NCBI GenBank assembly: GCA_021778975.1
Contig: JAJYBO010000065.1
Location: 1-11,972, forward strand
Source: Deltaproteobacteria bacterium
GTDB taxonomy: Bacteria; Desulfobacterota; Desulfobacteria; Desulfobacterales; Desulfatirhabdiaceae
Length of the DNA stretch: 11,972 bases
Reading direction: 5' to 3'
The translations under genes were made by a program, and so were the position numbers. Position 1 is the stretch's first letter, and every line of letters begins with the position of its first letter. The notes under the pieces were generated by a model. The model searched no databases. It was given only the letters and a program-made list of their open reading frames with translations, and was not told the origin of the DNA. Shown here in pieces: positions 1 through 7,898 of this stretch.

Positions 1-557
1 TAACCCCTTTTCGCAACTGGATCAATGAATGGGGATTGCAATTCGGCTTTCAGCTTATTTCCGATGCGGAATGCGTTCCCTTCAATTTTTTCTATACATC
101 GAACCTGGCATTTGCACGAGCGTTGTATGATAAGTTTGGCGGATTTGACGAATCTTTCAGAGAATACGGCTGGGAAGATATCGAATTGGGATACCGATAT
201 GAAAAAAATGGGATGGTACTCCGGTATGAACCCGGAGCCATCGCCAGTCATTTGCACCCTATTACTCTAATATCGTTTTGCCAGAGACAATTCAAGGTCG
301 GATATTCGTCGGTACAATTTTATCAGATACATCCAGAACTCTCCGGTTTTTTGCATCTTCGCGATATTTCACCGGTGTTTTCACGGATGTCGCCGCTTCT
401 GGCTGGAATGGCATGGCTTATGGAGATTATGGATACTTCTTTCCATCTGAATGTGCTGATACTGTGCGACATCATCCTGAAGGGTCACTACATGCTTGGA
501 ATGTTGCAGGCTCAAAACGAAAGCAGAGAAACGCTTTCTAAAAAACGAACCATATGA
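1..557 (+). CDS. Glycosyltransferase family 2, C-terminal part (5' truncated by window edge)
   Basis: The reading frame is open from the first complete codon at position 3 to a TGA at 555-557, giving 184 visible residues. The true start lies upstream of the window. The visible part matches the C-terminal half of a GT2 (GT-A fold) enzyme: an N-F-F-Y-T-S-N segment, then a G-G-F-D-E-S-F segment, then Y-G-W-E-D-I-E-L-G-Y-R. This is the galactosyltransferase-like C-terminal motif (Glyco_transf_7C type) in which the E-D pair belongs to the active site. The nucleotide-sugar-binding half and the DxD motif are outside the window. The last 90 or so residues are hydrophobic to amphipathic and may sit against the inner membrane. 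It presumably transfers a sugar from a nucleotide donor during glycan assembly; donor and acceptor cannot be told. The stop overlaps the next start (ATGA, 554-557), indicating translational coupling. An internal TTG at 36 is not the real start, because homology continues upstream of it. Confidence 0.88.
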   Translation, partial: TPFRNWINEWGLQFGFQLISDAECVPFNFFYTSNLAFARALYDKFGGFDESFREYGWEDIELGYRYEKNGMVLRYEPGAIASHLHPITLISFCQRQFKVGYSSVQFYQIHPELSGFLHLRDISPVFSRMSPLLAGMAWLMEIMDTSFHLNVLILCDIILKGHYMLGMLQAQNESRETLSKKRTI

Positions 558-1531
558 CACGGCAGACCACAGTTGTTATCGTGAATTGGAACGGTAAAGC
601 ATGTATCGCACAGTGCCTGAAATCGTTGCAGAGGCAGACAATACAGAATTTCGTCACGACGGTTGTGGATAATGGTTCAACAGATGGCTCACTGGATGTT
701 GTTAGACAACAGTTTCCTGAAGTTGTTATTATTGCGCTTGAAAATAATCTGGGATTTGCTGCGGCGAATAACGTCGCGATCCAGAGCGCTCGGACGGACT
801 ATATCGCCTTACTGAACAATGACGCCATCGCACATCCGCAGTGGCTGGAGCGTCTTGTCGACACTTTGGATGCATATCCGCAGGCGGGCCTTGCAGCCTC
901 CAGAATGCTGTATGCGCACGATTGCAGTATCATTGATCGCGCGGGTGACAGTTATACGACTGCCGGCGCCGGCAGTTTACGCGGCAGAGGACAGCCTGCG
1001 GATGCCTATGCACGACCTGAGTGGATATTCGGTGCATGCGCCGGTGCTGCTCTGTACCGCATGTCCATGCTTCGGGATATCGGGTTGTTCGATGAAGATT
1101 TCTTTCTGCTTTACGAAGATGTGGATCTGAGTTTCAGAGCGCAGTTAAAAGGTTATAAATGTCGTTATGTTCCGGAAGCCATTGTTTACCACATGGCCAG
1201 CCAGAGCATCGGTTACGACTCACAGACATCCGTCTATTACGGACACCGGAATCTGGAATGGGTGTATTTTCAAAATATGCCTTTCTCACTGATAGCACGA
1301 ACTATTTTAGGGCATATGGCGTATAATGTTGCAGCATTTATGTACTTTGCGGTAAAAGGGTACGCGAAGACGTTTTTGCGAGCGAAACGAAACAGCTTCG
1401 ACAGATTAAACGCAGTAACCAAGTCGCGGCGGAAAATACAAAATGAACGCCGAGTAAAAGATTCATATATCTGGAGTCTTCTGGACAGGGAACAGCTTTT
1501 CCCGCGGCTGACGCGACGTTTGAAATCTTGA
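554..1531 (+). CDS. Glycosyltransferase family 2, WbbL/rhamnosyltransferase-like
   Basis: A 325-residue single-domain GT2 of usual length. Residues 5-13 (TTVVIVNWN) form the first beta strand. D39-N40-G-S-T-D belongs to the donor-binding region, and the segment N-N-L-G-F-A-A-A-N-N at 64-73 is typical of WbbL-like rhamnosyltransferases. The DxD-equivalent is L-L-N-N-D at 86-90. The acceptor-side motif G-L-F-D-E-D-F-F at 177-184 is followed by Y-E-D-V-D at 187-191, which carries the likely catalytic acid. A hydrophobic stretch at about residues 245-275 may associate with the membrane, and the tail is strongly basic. The reaction is probably transfer of a deoxyhexose or hexose to a lipid-linked glycan at the cytoplasmic face. 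Rhamnose is suggested only by family resemblance. The ATG at 554 overlaps the upstream stop. No good ribosome-binding site precedes it, so coupling probably drives initiation. Its stop overlaps a possible TTG start of the next gene. Confidence 0.93.
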   Translation: MTRQTTVVIVNWNGKACIAQCLKSLQRQTIQNFVTTVVDNGSTDGSLDVVRQQFPEVVIIALENNLGFAAANNVAIQSARTDYIALLNNDAIAHPQWLERLVDTLDAYPQAGLAASRMLYAHDCSIIDRAGDSYTTAGAGSLRGRGQPADAYARPEWIFGACAGAALYRMSMLRDIGLFDEDFFLLYEDVDLSFRAQLKGYKCRYVPEAIVYHMASQSIGYDSQTSVYYGHRNLEWVYFQNMPFSLIARTILGHMAYNVAAFMYFAVKGYAKTFLRAKRNSFDRLNAVTKSRRKIQNERRVKDSYIWSLLDREQLFPRLTRRLKS

Positions 1532-1569
1532 TTTTCACCAGTGGCTGTTATTGCCCGATATTTCAGCAT

Positions 1570-1573
1570 AAGG
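1570..1573 (+). promoter_or_regulatory. Putative ribosome-binding site for the GT2-GT4 fusion gene
   Basis: AAGG lies 8 nt before the in-frame TTG at 1582. The alternative TTG at 1528 has no purine-rich stretch at a suitable distance and would add 18 residues with no counterpart in the GT2 fold. This supports the later, non-ATG start, although coupling from the upstream stop at 1529-1531 remains possible. Confidence 0.45.
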
Positions 1574-1581
1574 TATTGCTA

Positions 1582-3708
1582 TTGATAGATATTGTTATTG
1601 TAAATTATAACAGTACGAGTTATCTGATAGAATGTCTCGAATCCATTTATCGTCACTTGGGGGGGATATCCGCCAGCATATGGGTTGAAGACAACGCTTC
1701 CACAGACGATGTTTATCAGATAAAATATCGGTTTCCGGATGTCCATCTCACCTGTAATTCGAAGAACATCGGATTTGCCGCTGCAGCCAATCAGGGCATG
1801 AGAAAAGGGCGATTGTCGTTTGTGATGCTGTTGAACCCGGACTCCTATGTGCTGGAGGGTTTTTTTCAGAATGTACTTTCCTTTCTGGAAAACAATCCCC
1901 GAGTGGCGCTGGTCGGCCCCAAAATACTGGATAAGGATGGTTCCATTCAAGGGTCAGCAAGAACTTTCCCCACACCACTGACGGCGCTTTTTGGCCGTTC
2001 ATCTCTCCTTACCCGCATGTTCCCGCGTAACCCTATCAGCAGCGCCAACATATTGACTCATGCCTGCGATGGCGTTCAGCCGATGGAAGTGGATTGGGTG
2101 TCGGGCGCCTGTATGGTGGTCCGCCGCAGCGCTATTGACCAGGTGGGCTGTTTCGACGAACGATTCTTCATGTACTGGGAAGATGCGGATTGGTGTCGGC
2201 GGATGCAAGACAGCGGGTTGAAGGTGATGTATTTCCCGCGGGCTGCTATTGTCCATCATGTCGGCGGCAGCAGCAATCATCTGATTTTCAGGTCACGTCT
2301 CGAATTTCACAAAAGTGTCTATCTGTTGTTCGAAAAATACAATCCCTCTGCCCTGATTCCGCTCAAGGTGCTGGTCATGCTGGGGTTGTGCATGAGATTA
2401 TGCCTGATTTCAATATGGTATCATATCGCTTTTCATTTAATGCCGGAAATTCCGAAAAGTGACTGCGCTGCTGATGAAAAGATAACCACTGGCAAAATTG
2501 TCATATTACGCGTCATTGCCAGGCTCAACATCGGCGGCCCCACCATTCATGTCCATCTGCTGACAACCGGTCTAAATCCGGAGCGTTATACAAGCATTCT
2601 GGTGACCGGTGTGATTTCTCATCGGGAAGGGGATATGCGGTATCTGTTTCCTGAAGATTTTCCGCATTTGCATGTGATTCCGGATCTGAAACGAGATCTG
2701 GGCCTCCGTGCAGATATTCGTGTATTGATTCAGTTGTTCAGACTGCTGAGGCGGTTTCAGCCGGATATCGTCCATACGCACACCGCCAAGGCAGGCTTTA
2801 CCGCCCGTTTGGCCGCTATCGTGTATAATCGCATCTTCGGTAAAAACGTCAAACTGGTGCATACCTTTCACGGGCATGTATTCAGGGGGTATTTCAATCG
2901 GTTCACATCGTCGCTCTATGTGCTGGTCGAACGTTTACTCGCCATGTTCACAGATGTGGTGATCGCGATCAGCCCAAGCCAAAAAACAGAACTGGTCGAA
3001 ACCTATCATGTTGCGTCTCACAGAAAGGTCTGTGTCGTTCCCTTGGGGTTTAACCTCGATCCATTTTTATCCTGCCATCGGCTGAAAGGGCAATTTCGCA
3101 AAAAGCTGGGGGTTTCTCCGAAAACATTGCTGATCGGAATTGTCGGCAGGTTGGTGCCGATCAAGCATCATGAAATGTTTCTGGATGCGGCGACGCTGTT
3201 TCTGAAGCGCCATCCAGAATGCGATGTCCGGTTTGTGGTTGTCGGAGACGGGGAATGCCGGGATCGGCTGAAATCGTATTGCCAGGAGCAACGGATCGCT
3301 CCATATGTTATTTTTGGCGGCTGGATTCAAAATGTCGCAGGGGTCTATGCAGACCTGGATGTCCTGGCGCTGACATCCCTGAACGAAGGCACGCCGGTTT
3401 CGATTATCGAGGCCATGGCGGCATCGGTTCCAGTAATATCAACCCGGGTGGGAGGAGTGGCCGATCTGATAGGCGATCCGGAAGACGCGACGAGGAGTGC
3501 AGCTTACCACATATGCAACCGGGGGGTCGCCTGCCGGCCGGAAGATGTGGACGGATTTGCCAAAGGGCTTTCTTATATCGCTCATGAAAATATATCCGAA
3601 AAACGCGACCGAATACAGCGCGCACGCGATTATGTCATTCACAACTATTCACAGGAGCGCCTGGTGAGAGATATTGAATCCATTTATGACAACCTGGCAG
3701 GAAACTGA
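1582..3708 (+). CDS. Two-domain glycosyltransferase: N-terminal GT2 fused to C-terminal GT4
   Basis: One uninterrupted frame encodes two complete enzymes, about 708 residues from the start chosen here. Residues 1 to about 270 are a WbbL-like GT2: IDIVIVNYN at the N-terminus, E-D-N-A-S-T-D, N-I-G-F-A-A-A-A-N, an N-P-D-S DxD-equivalent with D at 87, then C-F-D-E-R-F-F-M-Y-W-E-D-A-D. A hydrophobic and then polar linker follows. From about 304 to the end lies a GT4 (GT-B) enzyme: R-L-N-I-G-G-P glycine loop, H-T-H-T-A-K-A-G, H-T-F-H-G-H, G-I-V-G-R-L-V-P-I-K, V-V-G-D-G, and the E-x7-E retaining-enzyme motif at 602 and 610 (E-G-T-P-V-S-I-I-E). Each half looks catalytically intact, so one polypeptide may add two successive sugars. 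TTG at 1582 is preferred because AAGG lies 8 nt upstream and the conserved strand starts there. TTG at 1528 (four-base overlap with the previous stop) and TTG at 1576 are alternatives. Confidence 0.9.
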   Translation: MIDIVIVNYNSTSYLIECLESIYRHLGGISASIWVEDNASTDDVYQIKYRFPDVHLTCNSKNIGFAAAANQGMRKGRLSFVMLLNPDSYVLEGFFQNVLSFLENNPRVALVGPKILDKDGSIQGSARTFPTPLTALFGRSSLLTRMFPRNPISSANILTHACDGVQPMEVDWVSGACMVVRRSAIDQVGCFDERFFMYWEDADWCRRMQDSGLKVMYFPRAAIVHHVGGSSNHLIFRSRLEFHKSVYLLFEKYNPSALIPLKVLVMLGLCMRLCLISIWYHIAFHLMPEIPKSDCAADEKITTGKIVILRVIARLNIGGPTIHVHLLTTGLNPERYTSILVTGVISHREGDMRYLFPEDFPHLHVIPDLKRDLGLRADIRVLIQLFRLLRRFQPDIVHTHTAKAGFTARLAAIVYNRIFGKNVKLVHTFHGHVFRGYFNRFTSSLYVLVERLLAMFTDVVIAISPSQKTELVETYHVASHRKVCVVPLGFNLDPFLSCHRLKGQFRKKLGVSPKTLLIGIVGRLVPIKHHEMFLDAATLFLKRHPECDVRFVVVGDGECRDRLKSYCQEQRIAPYVIFGGWIQNVAGVYADLDVLALTSLNEGTPVSIIEAMAASVPVISTRVGGVADLIGDPEDATRSAAYHICNRGVACRPEDVDGFAKGLSYIAHENISEKRDRIQRARDYVIHNYSQERLVRDIESIYDNLAGN

Positions 3709-3822
3709 ACTTTCCGGCACCCGCTTTCGCCTCCGATTTATCCGGAACGCGTTGCTGAATTTTTTGGAAGTCGCGCCGTCTGAATCGGAGCAATTAAGCC
3801 ACAATGATGGGGGTGACAATCG
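3709..3822. other. 114-bp intergenic gap containing a dispersed inverted repeat
   Basis: This is the longest non-coding stretch in the window, in a locus where most genes overlap. It holds no convincing gene. The 8-bp arm CTCCGATT at 3731-3738 is the exact reverse complement of AATCGGAG at 3783-3790, separated by 44 nt that include a T6 run and the palindrome ACGCGT. The loop is long and no T-tract follows the second arm, so it does not look like a standard intrinsic terminator. It could be an mRNA structure, a weak internal promoter region or chance. No clear -35/-10 pair was recognised. Confidence 0.3.
3809..3813 (+). promoter_or_regulatory. Ribosome-binding site for the CgeB-like glycosyltransferase
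   Basis: A GGGGG run lies 9 nt before the GTG at 3823. An in-frame TGA at 3814-3816 excludes any earlier start, so GTG 3823 is the first possible initiation codon in this frame. Confidence 0.5.
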
Positions 3823-5004
3823 GTGAGAATTCTTTGCGCCCTGGGGAAATATCAATATGGCGATCCTGTCCGAGGGCTTTCCACCGAATACGCCGCTTTT
3901 ATACCAGCCCTAAAAAATCTCGGCCATGATGTGGCGCATTTTGAACTTTGGGACAGAAGCCGTTATTCAGATTATAATGCGCTGAACCAGTTACTGCTAA
4001 CCACCATAGAGCAGGAACGTCCGGATGTGCTACTGACCGTCCAGCTTCAGTATGAAATATTTATCGAAACTCTTGAAATCATCAGAAAACGCGGAGATGT
4101 GATGACGATATGCTGGACCACCGACGATTCATGGAAATATCGTCAGGTTTCTCGCTTTATCGGCAGGTATTATCATGTCATGACAACGACTTACCCCGAT
4201 GTCATCAGGAACTATCATCAAGATCACATTTCCCATGTTTTTTTGACCCAGTGGGCGGCCAGATCGGATCAATTATCGGCGCCGTTATCGGCGCATCAAT
4301 GTCTCTATCCGGTATCCTTTATCGGGGAAGCACACGGAAGGCGAAAGCAACGCGTCCAGTATCTGCTGGATCGCGGAATCCCTGTTTCGTGTTTTGGGTA
4401 CGGATGGCCACATGGGCCGGTTTCAGCCGATGATGTTTCGAAAATTATGAGAAATTCCATCATCAGTCTGAATTTTGCAAATTCCAGGGGACGGCGGGAT
4501 CAAATCAAAGCCAGAACTTTCGAAGTTCCTGGGGCGGGAGGGTTTCTCCTGTCTGAAGCCGCGCCGAATCTGGAAAATTGGTATGTTCCAGATCAGGAGA
4601 TTGCTGTTTTTCGAACAGATCATGAACTGCTTCAAAAAATCAAATTTTATCTTTCACATCCTGATATCCGTGACCGGATCGCGATTGCCGGTTTTGAGCG
4701 AACTTGCAATGCGCATACATATGAAAACCGGTTGGATTCAGTTCTAAATTATGCTGTAAAAGTAAAAAATCGCACTATATCAAAGGCAGACATGTCCCTT
4801 GTTACGGAGGCTGCGGCGGCATCCACTCCGCTATGGATACGCCTGATACGATGGATTCTGGTTCGGGTGTGCAGCCTGATCTGGGGGCGAGACCGCGGGT
4901 TGAAGGCTTCCCGCAGAATCGTGTTTGAGCTGAGCTGGCGGATAGCCAAAGAAAATACATTTTCGCGATCTGGATGGCCTGCGCGGATGTTCCCGGAACT
5001 TTAA
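3823..5004 (+). CDS. CgeB/YkvP-like glycosyltransferase (GT-B fold, Glyco_trans_1_2 type)
   Basis: This 393-residue protein begins with MRILCALGKYQYGD, a GT-B N-terminal strand and loop. The N-terminal half (about 1-160) resembles the DUF3880-like region of CgeB-type enzymes. Its landmarks include R-P-D-V-L-L-T-V-Q at 66-74, W-T-T-D-D at 98-102, and P-V-S-F-I-G at 163-168, where the second Rossmann domain begins. The donor-binding region holds S-L-N-F-A-N-S at 215-221, then I-K-A-R-T-F-E-V-P-G-A-G-G-F-L-L-S-E at 228-245, the hallmark of the Glyco_trans_1_2 family, with the E in R-T-F-E acting like the GT4 E-x7-E. From about residue 315 there is a tail of some 80 residues with an alanine-rich segment, a hydrophobic helix near 337-354 and basic residues, possibly for membrane contact. 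It starts at GTG and is separated by 114 bp from the upstream gene, whereas the next gene begins 3 nt after its stop. Sugar specificity is unknown. Confidence 0.83.
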   Translation: MRILCALGKYQYGDPVRGLSTEYAAFIPALKNLGHDVAHFELWDRSRYSDYNALNQLLLTTIEQERPDVLLTVQLQYEIFIETLEIIRKRGDVMTICWTTDDSWKYRQVSRFIGRYYHVMTTTYPDVIRNYHQDHISHVFLTQWAARSDQLSAPLSAHQCLYPVSFIGEAHGRRKQRVQYLLDRGIPVSCFGYGWPHGPVSADDVSKIMRNSIISLNFANSRGRRDQIKARTFEVPGAGGFLLSEAAPNLENWYVPDQEIAVFRTDHELLQKIKFYLSHPDIRDRIAIAGFERTCNAHTYENRLDSVLNYAVKVKNRTISKADMSLVTEAAAASTPLWIRLIRWILVRVCSLIWGRDRGLKASRRIVFELSWRIAKENTFSRSGWPARMFPEL

Positions 5005-5007
5005 TCC

Positions 5008-5820
5008 ATGAATACTGTTCCTGTGAGCGTCATTATTCCCTGCTATAATTGTGAAAATACGATCCATCGTGCGGTGTCCTCCGTGGTAAGACAGACGGCC
5101 CGCCCTGCCGAAGTGATGCTCATCAACGACGCCAGTACAGACAACACGCTGCATTTGCTCTATAAGTTACAAAAAAAATACAGTGAACTGGGGATACATG
5201 TCCTTTCGCTGCTTCAGAATCAGGGACCTGGCGTTGCCCGAAATATCGGCTGGAATCACGCCAGCGCGGCATGTCTGGCGTTTCTGGATGCCGATGATGT
5301 GTGGCATCCAGAAAAACTCAACTGCCAATACGGATGGATGACAAGACATCCTGATATTGCCATAACGTCACATCGGTGTATTCAGATCGTTCGTGATGCG
5401 TATGACTTCTGGAAAATACCCTCGATTCCTACCGCTTACGAATTGAAACCCTGGAATTTGTTGTTGCGGAACCAGATGTTGACGCGTTCGGTCATGTTAT
5501 ACCGGATGTTGCCGTTTCGTTTTCCGGAAGAAAAACGTCATTCCGAGGATTACTGCCTGTGGCTGGAAATGGTGCTGAACGGTATTCATGCGTGGTATAT
5601 AGATACGCCTCTGGCGGCGTCATTCAAGTTCTCATATGGTGAAGGCGGGTTAAGCCGTAATCTGTCCGCAATGGAAAGCGGTGAACTGGATACTTACAGA
5701 AGGCTCCGGCGAAAAAAATTGCTGTCAACCACGTTAACTATCGGATTGTTCGGATTTTCTCTCATCAAACATTTCAGACGAATGTTGATTTCTCTGGCTA
5801 AAAAAACTCATGGATTTTAA
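5008..5820 (+). CDS. Glycosyltransferase family 2 (DADD type)
   Basis: A 270-residue GT2 with the classic N-terminal GT-A domain: VSVIIPCYN at 6-14, L-I-N-D-A-S-T-D-N-T at 38-47, G-P-G-V-A-R-N at 73-79, and the metal and nucleotide-sugar motif D-A-D-D at 94-97. The likely catalytic region is S-E-D-Y-C-L-W-L at 179-186, where E-D would supply the base. The C-terminus (about 233-267) is a basic and hydrophobic segment (L-T-I-G-L-F-G-F-S-L-I-K) likely to lie on the membrane. It probably acts as an inverting sugar transferase on a lipid-linked intermediate; donor and linkage cannot be inferred. The ATG at 5008 follows the preceding stop by 3 nt, with a weak GGA upstream. The last 11 bp overlap the flippase gene, so both are probably translated from one transcript. 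The DADD motif separates it from the two WbbL-like GT2 domains upstream. Confidence 0.92.
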   Translation: MNTVPVSVIIPCYNCENTIHRAVSSVVRQTARPAEVMLINDASTDNTLHLLYKLQKKYSELGIHVLSLLQNQGPGVARNIGWNHASAACLAFLDADDVWHPEKLNCQYGWMTRHPDIAITSHRCIQIVRDAYDFWKIPSIPTAYELKPWNLLLRNQMLTRSVMLYRMLPFRFPEEKRHSEDYCLWLEMVLNGIHAWYIDTPLAASFKFSYGEGGLSRNLSAMESGELDTYRRLRRKKLLSTTLTIGLFGFSLIKHFRRMLISLAKKTHGF

Positions 5821-7108
5821 GGCTGTTACAGAATATTACCAATCACGAAAAGAACACATCCTCAATTTCAGCTCATTTTTTGTCAATCGCCTGATATCCC
5901 TGACGCTATTCGCGTTTACGACGTCTATTTTCATCAACAGAGCGGGGAGTAAGGAGTTTGGTGTTCTCACCATGTTGCTCCTTATCTATAGTTACATATC
6001 GGTTGTGGATCTGGGCATGGGGTATGCGGTGGGATACCGCTTAACACGGGCTGTTTCACGCAAAAATTTCGATTATGCTCAAAAAATACTGCAACACGCT
6101 CTGCCTTTTTATGTGATAGTAGGCGGATGTGCAAGTATGCTGGTGTTTGTATTTGCAAGGCGTCTTTCAATATGTTTCACCAAAACCGATGAATATTTTC
6201 TTGTTTATAAAATAATATCCTTTGGAATCCTGCCGCTGGTGATGGATGCCGCCATATTGACGGTTATGCAGGCGTATAACAAAATATATCTGATCAATTT
6301 ATCCAGACTGATTTACGATGTTTTTCGGGCAGTCCCGTTACTGCTTGTATTGATATCTAAAGAGAACCTGCTCGAAAATATTCTCATCCTGGTTGTTGTC
6401 GGTTGTTTTTTGAAGCTGCTGGCGGATATCTATTTGTGTTTTCGACTTTTCGGCGACTTAAACTGGATGAAACCGGTTTTGATCTTTAAAGAGTTGCGTT
6501 TCAATATCATCTACGGCATCCCAATGCTTCTGACATTGTTGATTGGAATGGTCATTACCAGTCTCGATAAATTTTACGTAACCAATATGTTGTCAATGGA
6601 GCAATTGGCGAATTATTCGGTGGCGCTTGAAATCAATGTCAAAGCCTGGTTTCTTATTTGGGCGGTAACCGGCAGCCTTACCACAGTTTTGGTGCGACGA
6701 AACATATTGAACATCAGCACCCGCGATATAGAGAAATTATCCGTGATGGCGGTTATCGTCATATTCCTGGTATATTATTTGCCGTTGATTTTTTTCGCCA
6801 AAACGATACTGACATTGTGGATCAACAAGAACTTTGCCGAAAAAAGCTATCGGATATCCCGAATATTATCCGCGGCGTCTCTTTTCTATATGCTGTATGC
6901 GGTAAAACATAATTTTTTTCAGGCCAGGGGAAGGTTTGCAACCATCACCATCATCTATGGTATCGGGCTGGCAGTGCTGCTGCTATCTTTAGCCATCCTT
7001 CCAAGATATTGGGGAATCGAAGGGGTTGCCGGCTCTTATGTAGTCACTTATGCTGGTTTCGTGATAACCGCCGATATATTTATGAGGAAAATTAAAATAA
7101 ATGATTAA
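5810..7108 (+). CDS. wzx: Wzx-type polysaccharide flippase (MOP superfamily)
   Basis: A 432-residue, very hydrophobic protein with about 12 predicted membrane spans, the usual size for Wzx/RfbX flippases of the MOP exporter superfamily. It would move undecaprenyl-linked glycans across the inner membrane. Visible family features are an N-terminal amphipathic stretch leading into the first span (about 20-42), E-F-G-V-L-T-M-L-L-L at 49-58, V-D-L-G-M-G-Y-A-V-G at 66-75, repeated basic cytoplasmic loops, S-L-D-K-F-Y-V at 251-257, and near the C-terminus W-G-I-E-G-V-A-G-S-Y at 401-410, typical of the last spans. ATG 5810 lies inside the end of the upstream GT2 gene (11-bp overlap), with no strong ribosome-binding site, so translational coupling is likely. 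Its end overlaps the methyltransferase gene by 8 bp. Base composition is clearly AT-richer than the exporter genes downstream. A role as a lipopolysaccharide O-unit, capsule or exopolysaccharide flippase cannot be separated by sequence alone. Confidence 0.9.
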   Translation: MDFKAVTEYYQSRKEHILNFSSFFVNRLISLTLFAFTTSIFINRAGSKEFGVLTMLLLIYSYISVVDLGMGYAVGYRLTRAVSRKNFDYAQKILQHALPFYVIVGGCASMLVFVFARRLSICFTKTDEYFLVYKIISFGILPLVMDAAILTVMQAYNKIYLINLSRLIYDVFRAVPLLLVLISKENLLENILILVVVGCFLKLLADIYLCFRLFGDLNWMKPVLIFKELRFNIIYGIPMLLTLLIGMVITSLDKFYVTNMLSMEQLANYSVALEINVKAWFLIWAVTGSLTTVLVRRNILNISTRDIEKLSVMAVIVIFLVYYLPLIFFAKTILTLWINKNFAEKSYRISRILSAASLFYMLYAVKHNFFQARGRFATITIIYGIGLAVLLLSLAILPRYWGIEGVAGSYVVTYAGFVITADIFMRKIKIND

Positions 7109-7898
7109 ACAAAGCATATCGAAATTCATGCGAAAAAAAATATTCTACCGGCTTTGGCGTCAATTGTATGAGATATCCATTTACGGTATGAATATGGGTC
7201 CCGCCAGCGGTTATCCTTATTACAGCGGCGAAGAATGGATCATTGACTTCGTTAAAAGCCAGATTCGGCGCCCGCTTCCGGTGATTTTCGATATCGGATC
7301 GAACAGAGGCGATTATGCATCCGCCGTCATCACATCTTTTGGCAGTGAAAATATCCACCTGTACTGTTTCGAACCATCGAAAACAGCCTATGAATTGCTG
7401 AATACGAAACTTTCGAAGCGCTCTGATGTCAGGCTTTATAATTTCGGCTTTGGTGATAAAACAGAAACGGTTAAGCTGTATAGCTGTTTGGAAGGGGCTG
7501 GTTCCGCTTCAGTGAACAACGCGCCCTATCATCATAAAGACCATAACCTTGTTATTGAAGAAATCGCGTTGACGACGCTGGATGAATTTTGTGATACCCA
7601 CCATCTTCAGAAAATTCATTTTATGAAGATGGATGTCGAAGGATATGAAATGAATATTCTGAGTGGTGGAAGTAAATTGATAAACTCTGCCGCAATTGAC
7701 TTCATCCAGTTTGAATTTGGTTTTCCGAGTATCGAATCCAGGGTGTTTTTTAAGGATATTTTTTCTTTTTTGACTGAAAAATACCGTATTTACAGAAGTT
7801 TATTTGACGGATTGATAGAAATACCCGCTTATGACTATAAAGATGAATTATATACGATTCAGAATTTTCTGGCGATATCCAGGCGCATCGGCGATTAA
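7101..7898 (+). CDS. FkbM-family SAM-dependent methyltransferase
   Basis: A 265-residue protein with the FkbM methyltransferase fold. Motif I, which binds S-adenosylmethionine, is V-I-F-D-I-G-S-N-R-G-D at 61-71. An acidic residue after the second strand is at F-E-P-S at 90-93. The diagnostic FkbM motif M-K-M-D-V-E-G-Y-E is at 175-183, followed by L-S-G-G. These proteins O-methylate sugars or small molecules, and in polysaccharide loci they are expected to methylate a sugar hydroxyl. The start overlaps the end of the flippase gene by 8 bp, and GAGG at 7084-7087 lies 13 nt upstream. Context suggests modification of the glycan made by this locus, possibly a chain-end cap, but that is inference. 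An A8 run at 7133-7140 sits near the start, and an in-frame ATG at 7128 is a possible second start. The gene is AT-rich like the flippase gene. A 79-bp gap separates it from the next gene. Confidence 0.93.
   Translation: MIKQSISKFMRKKIFYRLWRQLYEISIYGMNMGPASGYPYYSGEEWIIDFVKSQIRRPLPVIFDIGSNRGDYASAVITSFGSENIHLYCFEPSKTAYELLNTKLSKRSDVRLYNFGFGDKTETVKLYSCLEGAGSASVNNAPYHHKDHNLVIEEIALTTLDEFCDTHHLQKIHFMKMDVEGYEMNILSGGSKLINSAAIDFIQFEFGFPSIESRVFFKDIFSFLTEKYRIYRSLFDGLIEIPAYDYKDELYTIQNFLAISRRIGD

Noticed and set aside
1528..3708. Possibility that the fusion is two genes joined by a sequencing error
   Set aside because: The frame is continuous through the linker, no internal start with a strong ribosome-binding site was seen at about 2460-2500, and both halves read cleanly. 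Kept as one gene, with raw-read checking suggested.
3731..3790. Intrinsic terminator after the fusion gene
   Set aside because: The inverted arms are 44 nt apart and no T-tract follows the second arm. The T6 run lies inside the loop, so a classical terminator is not supported.
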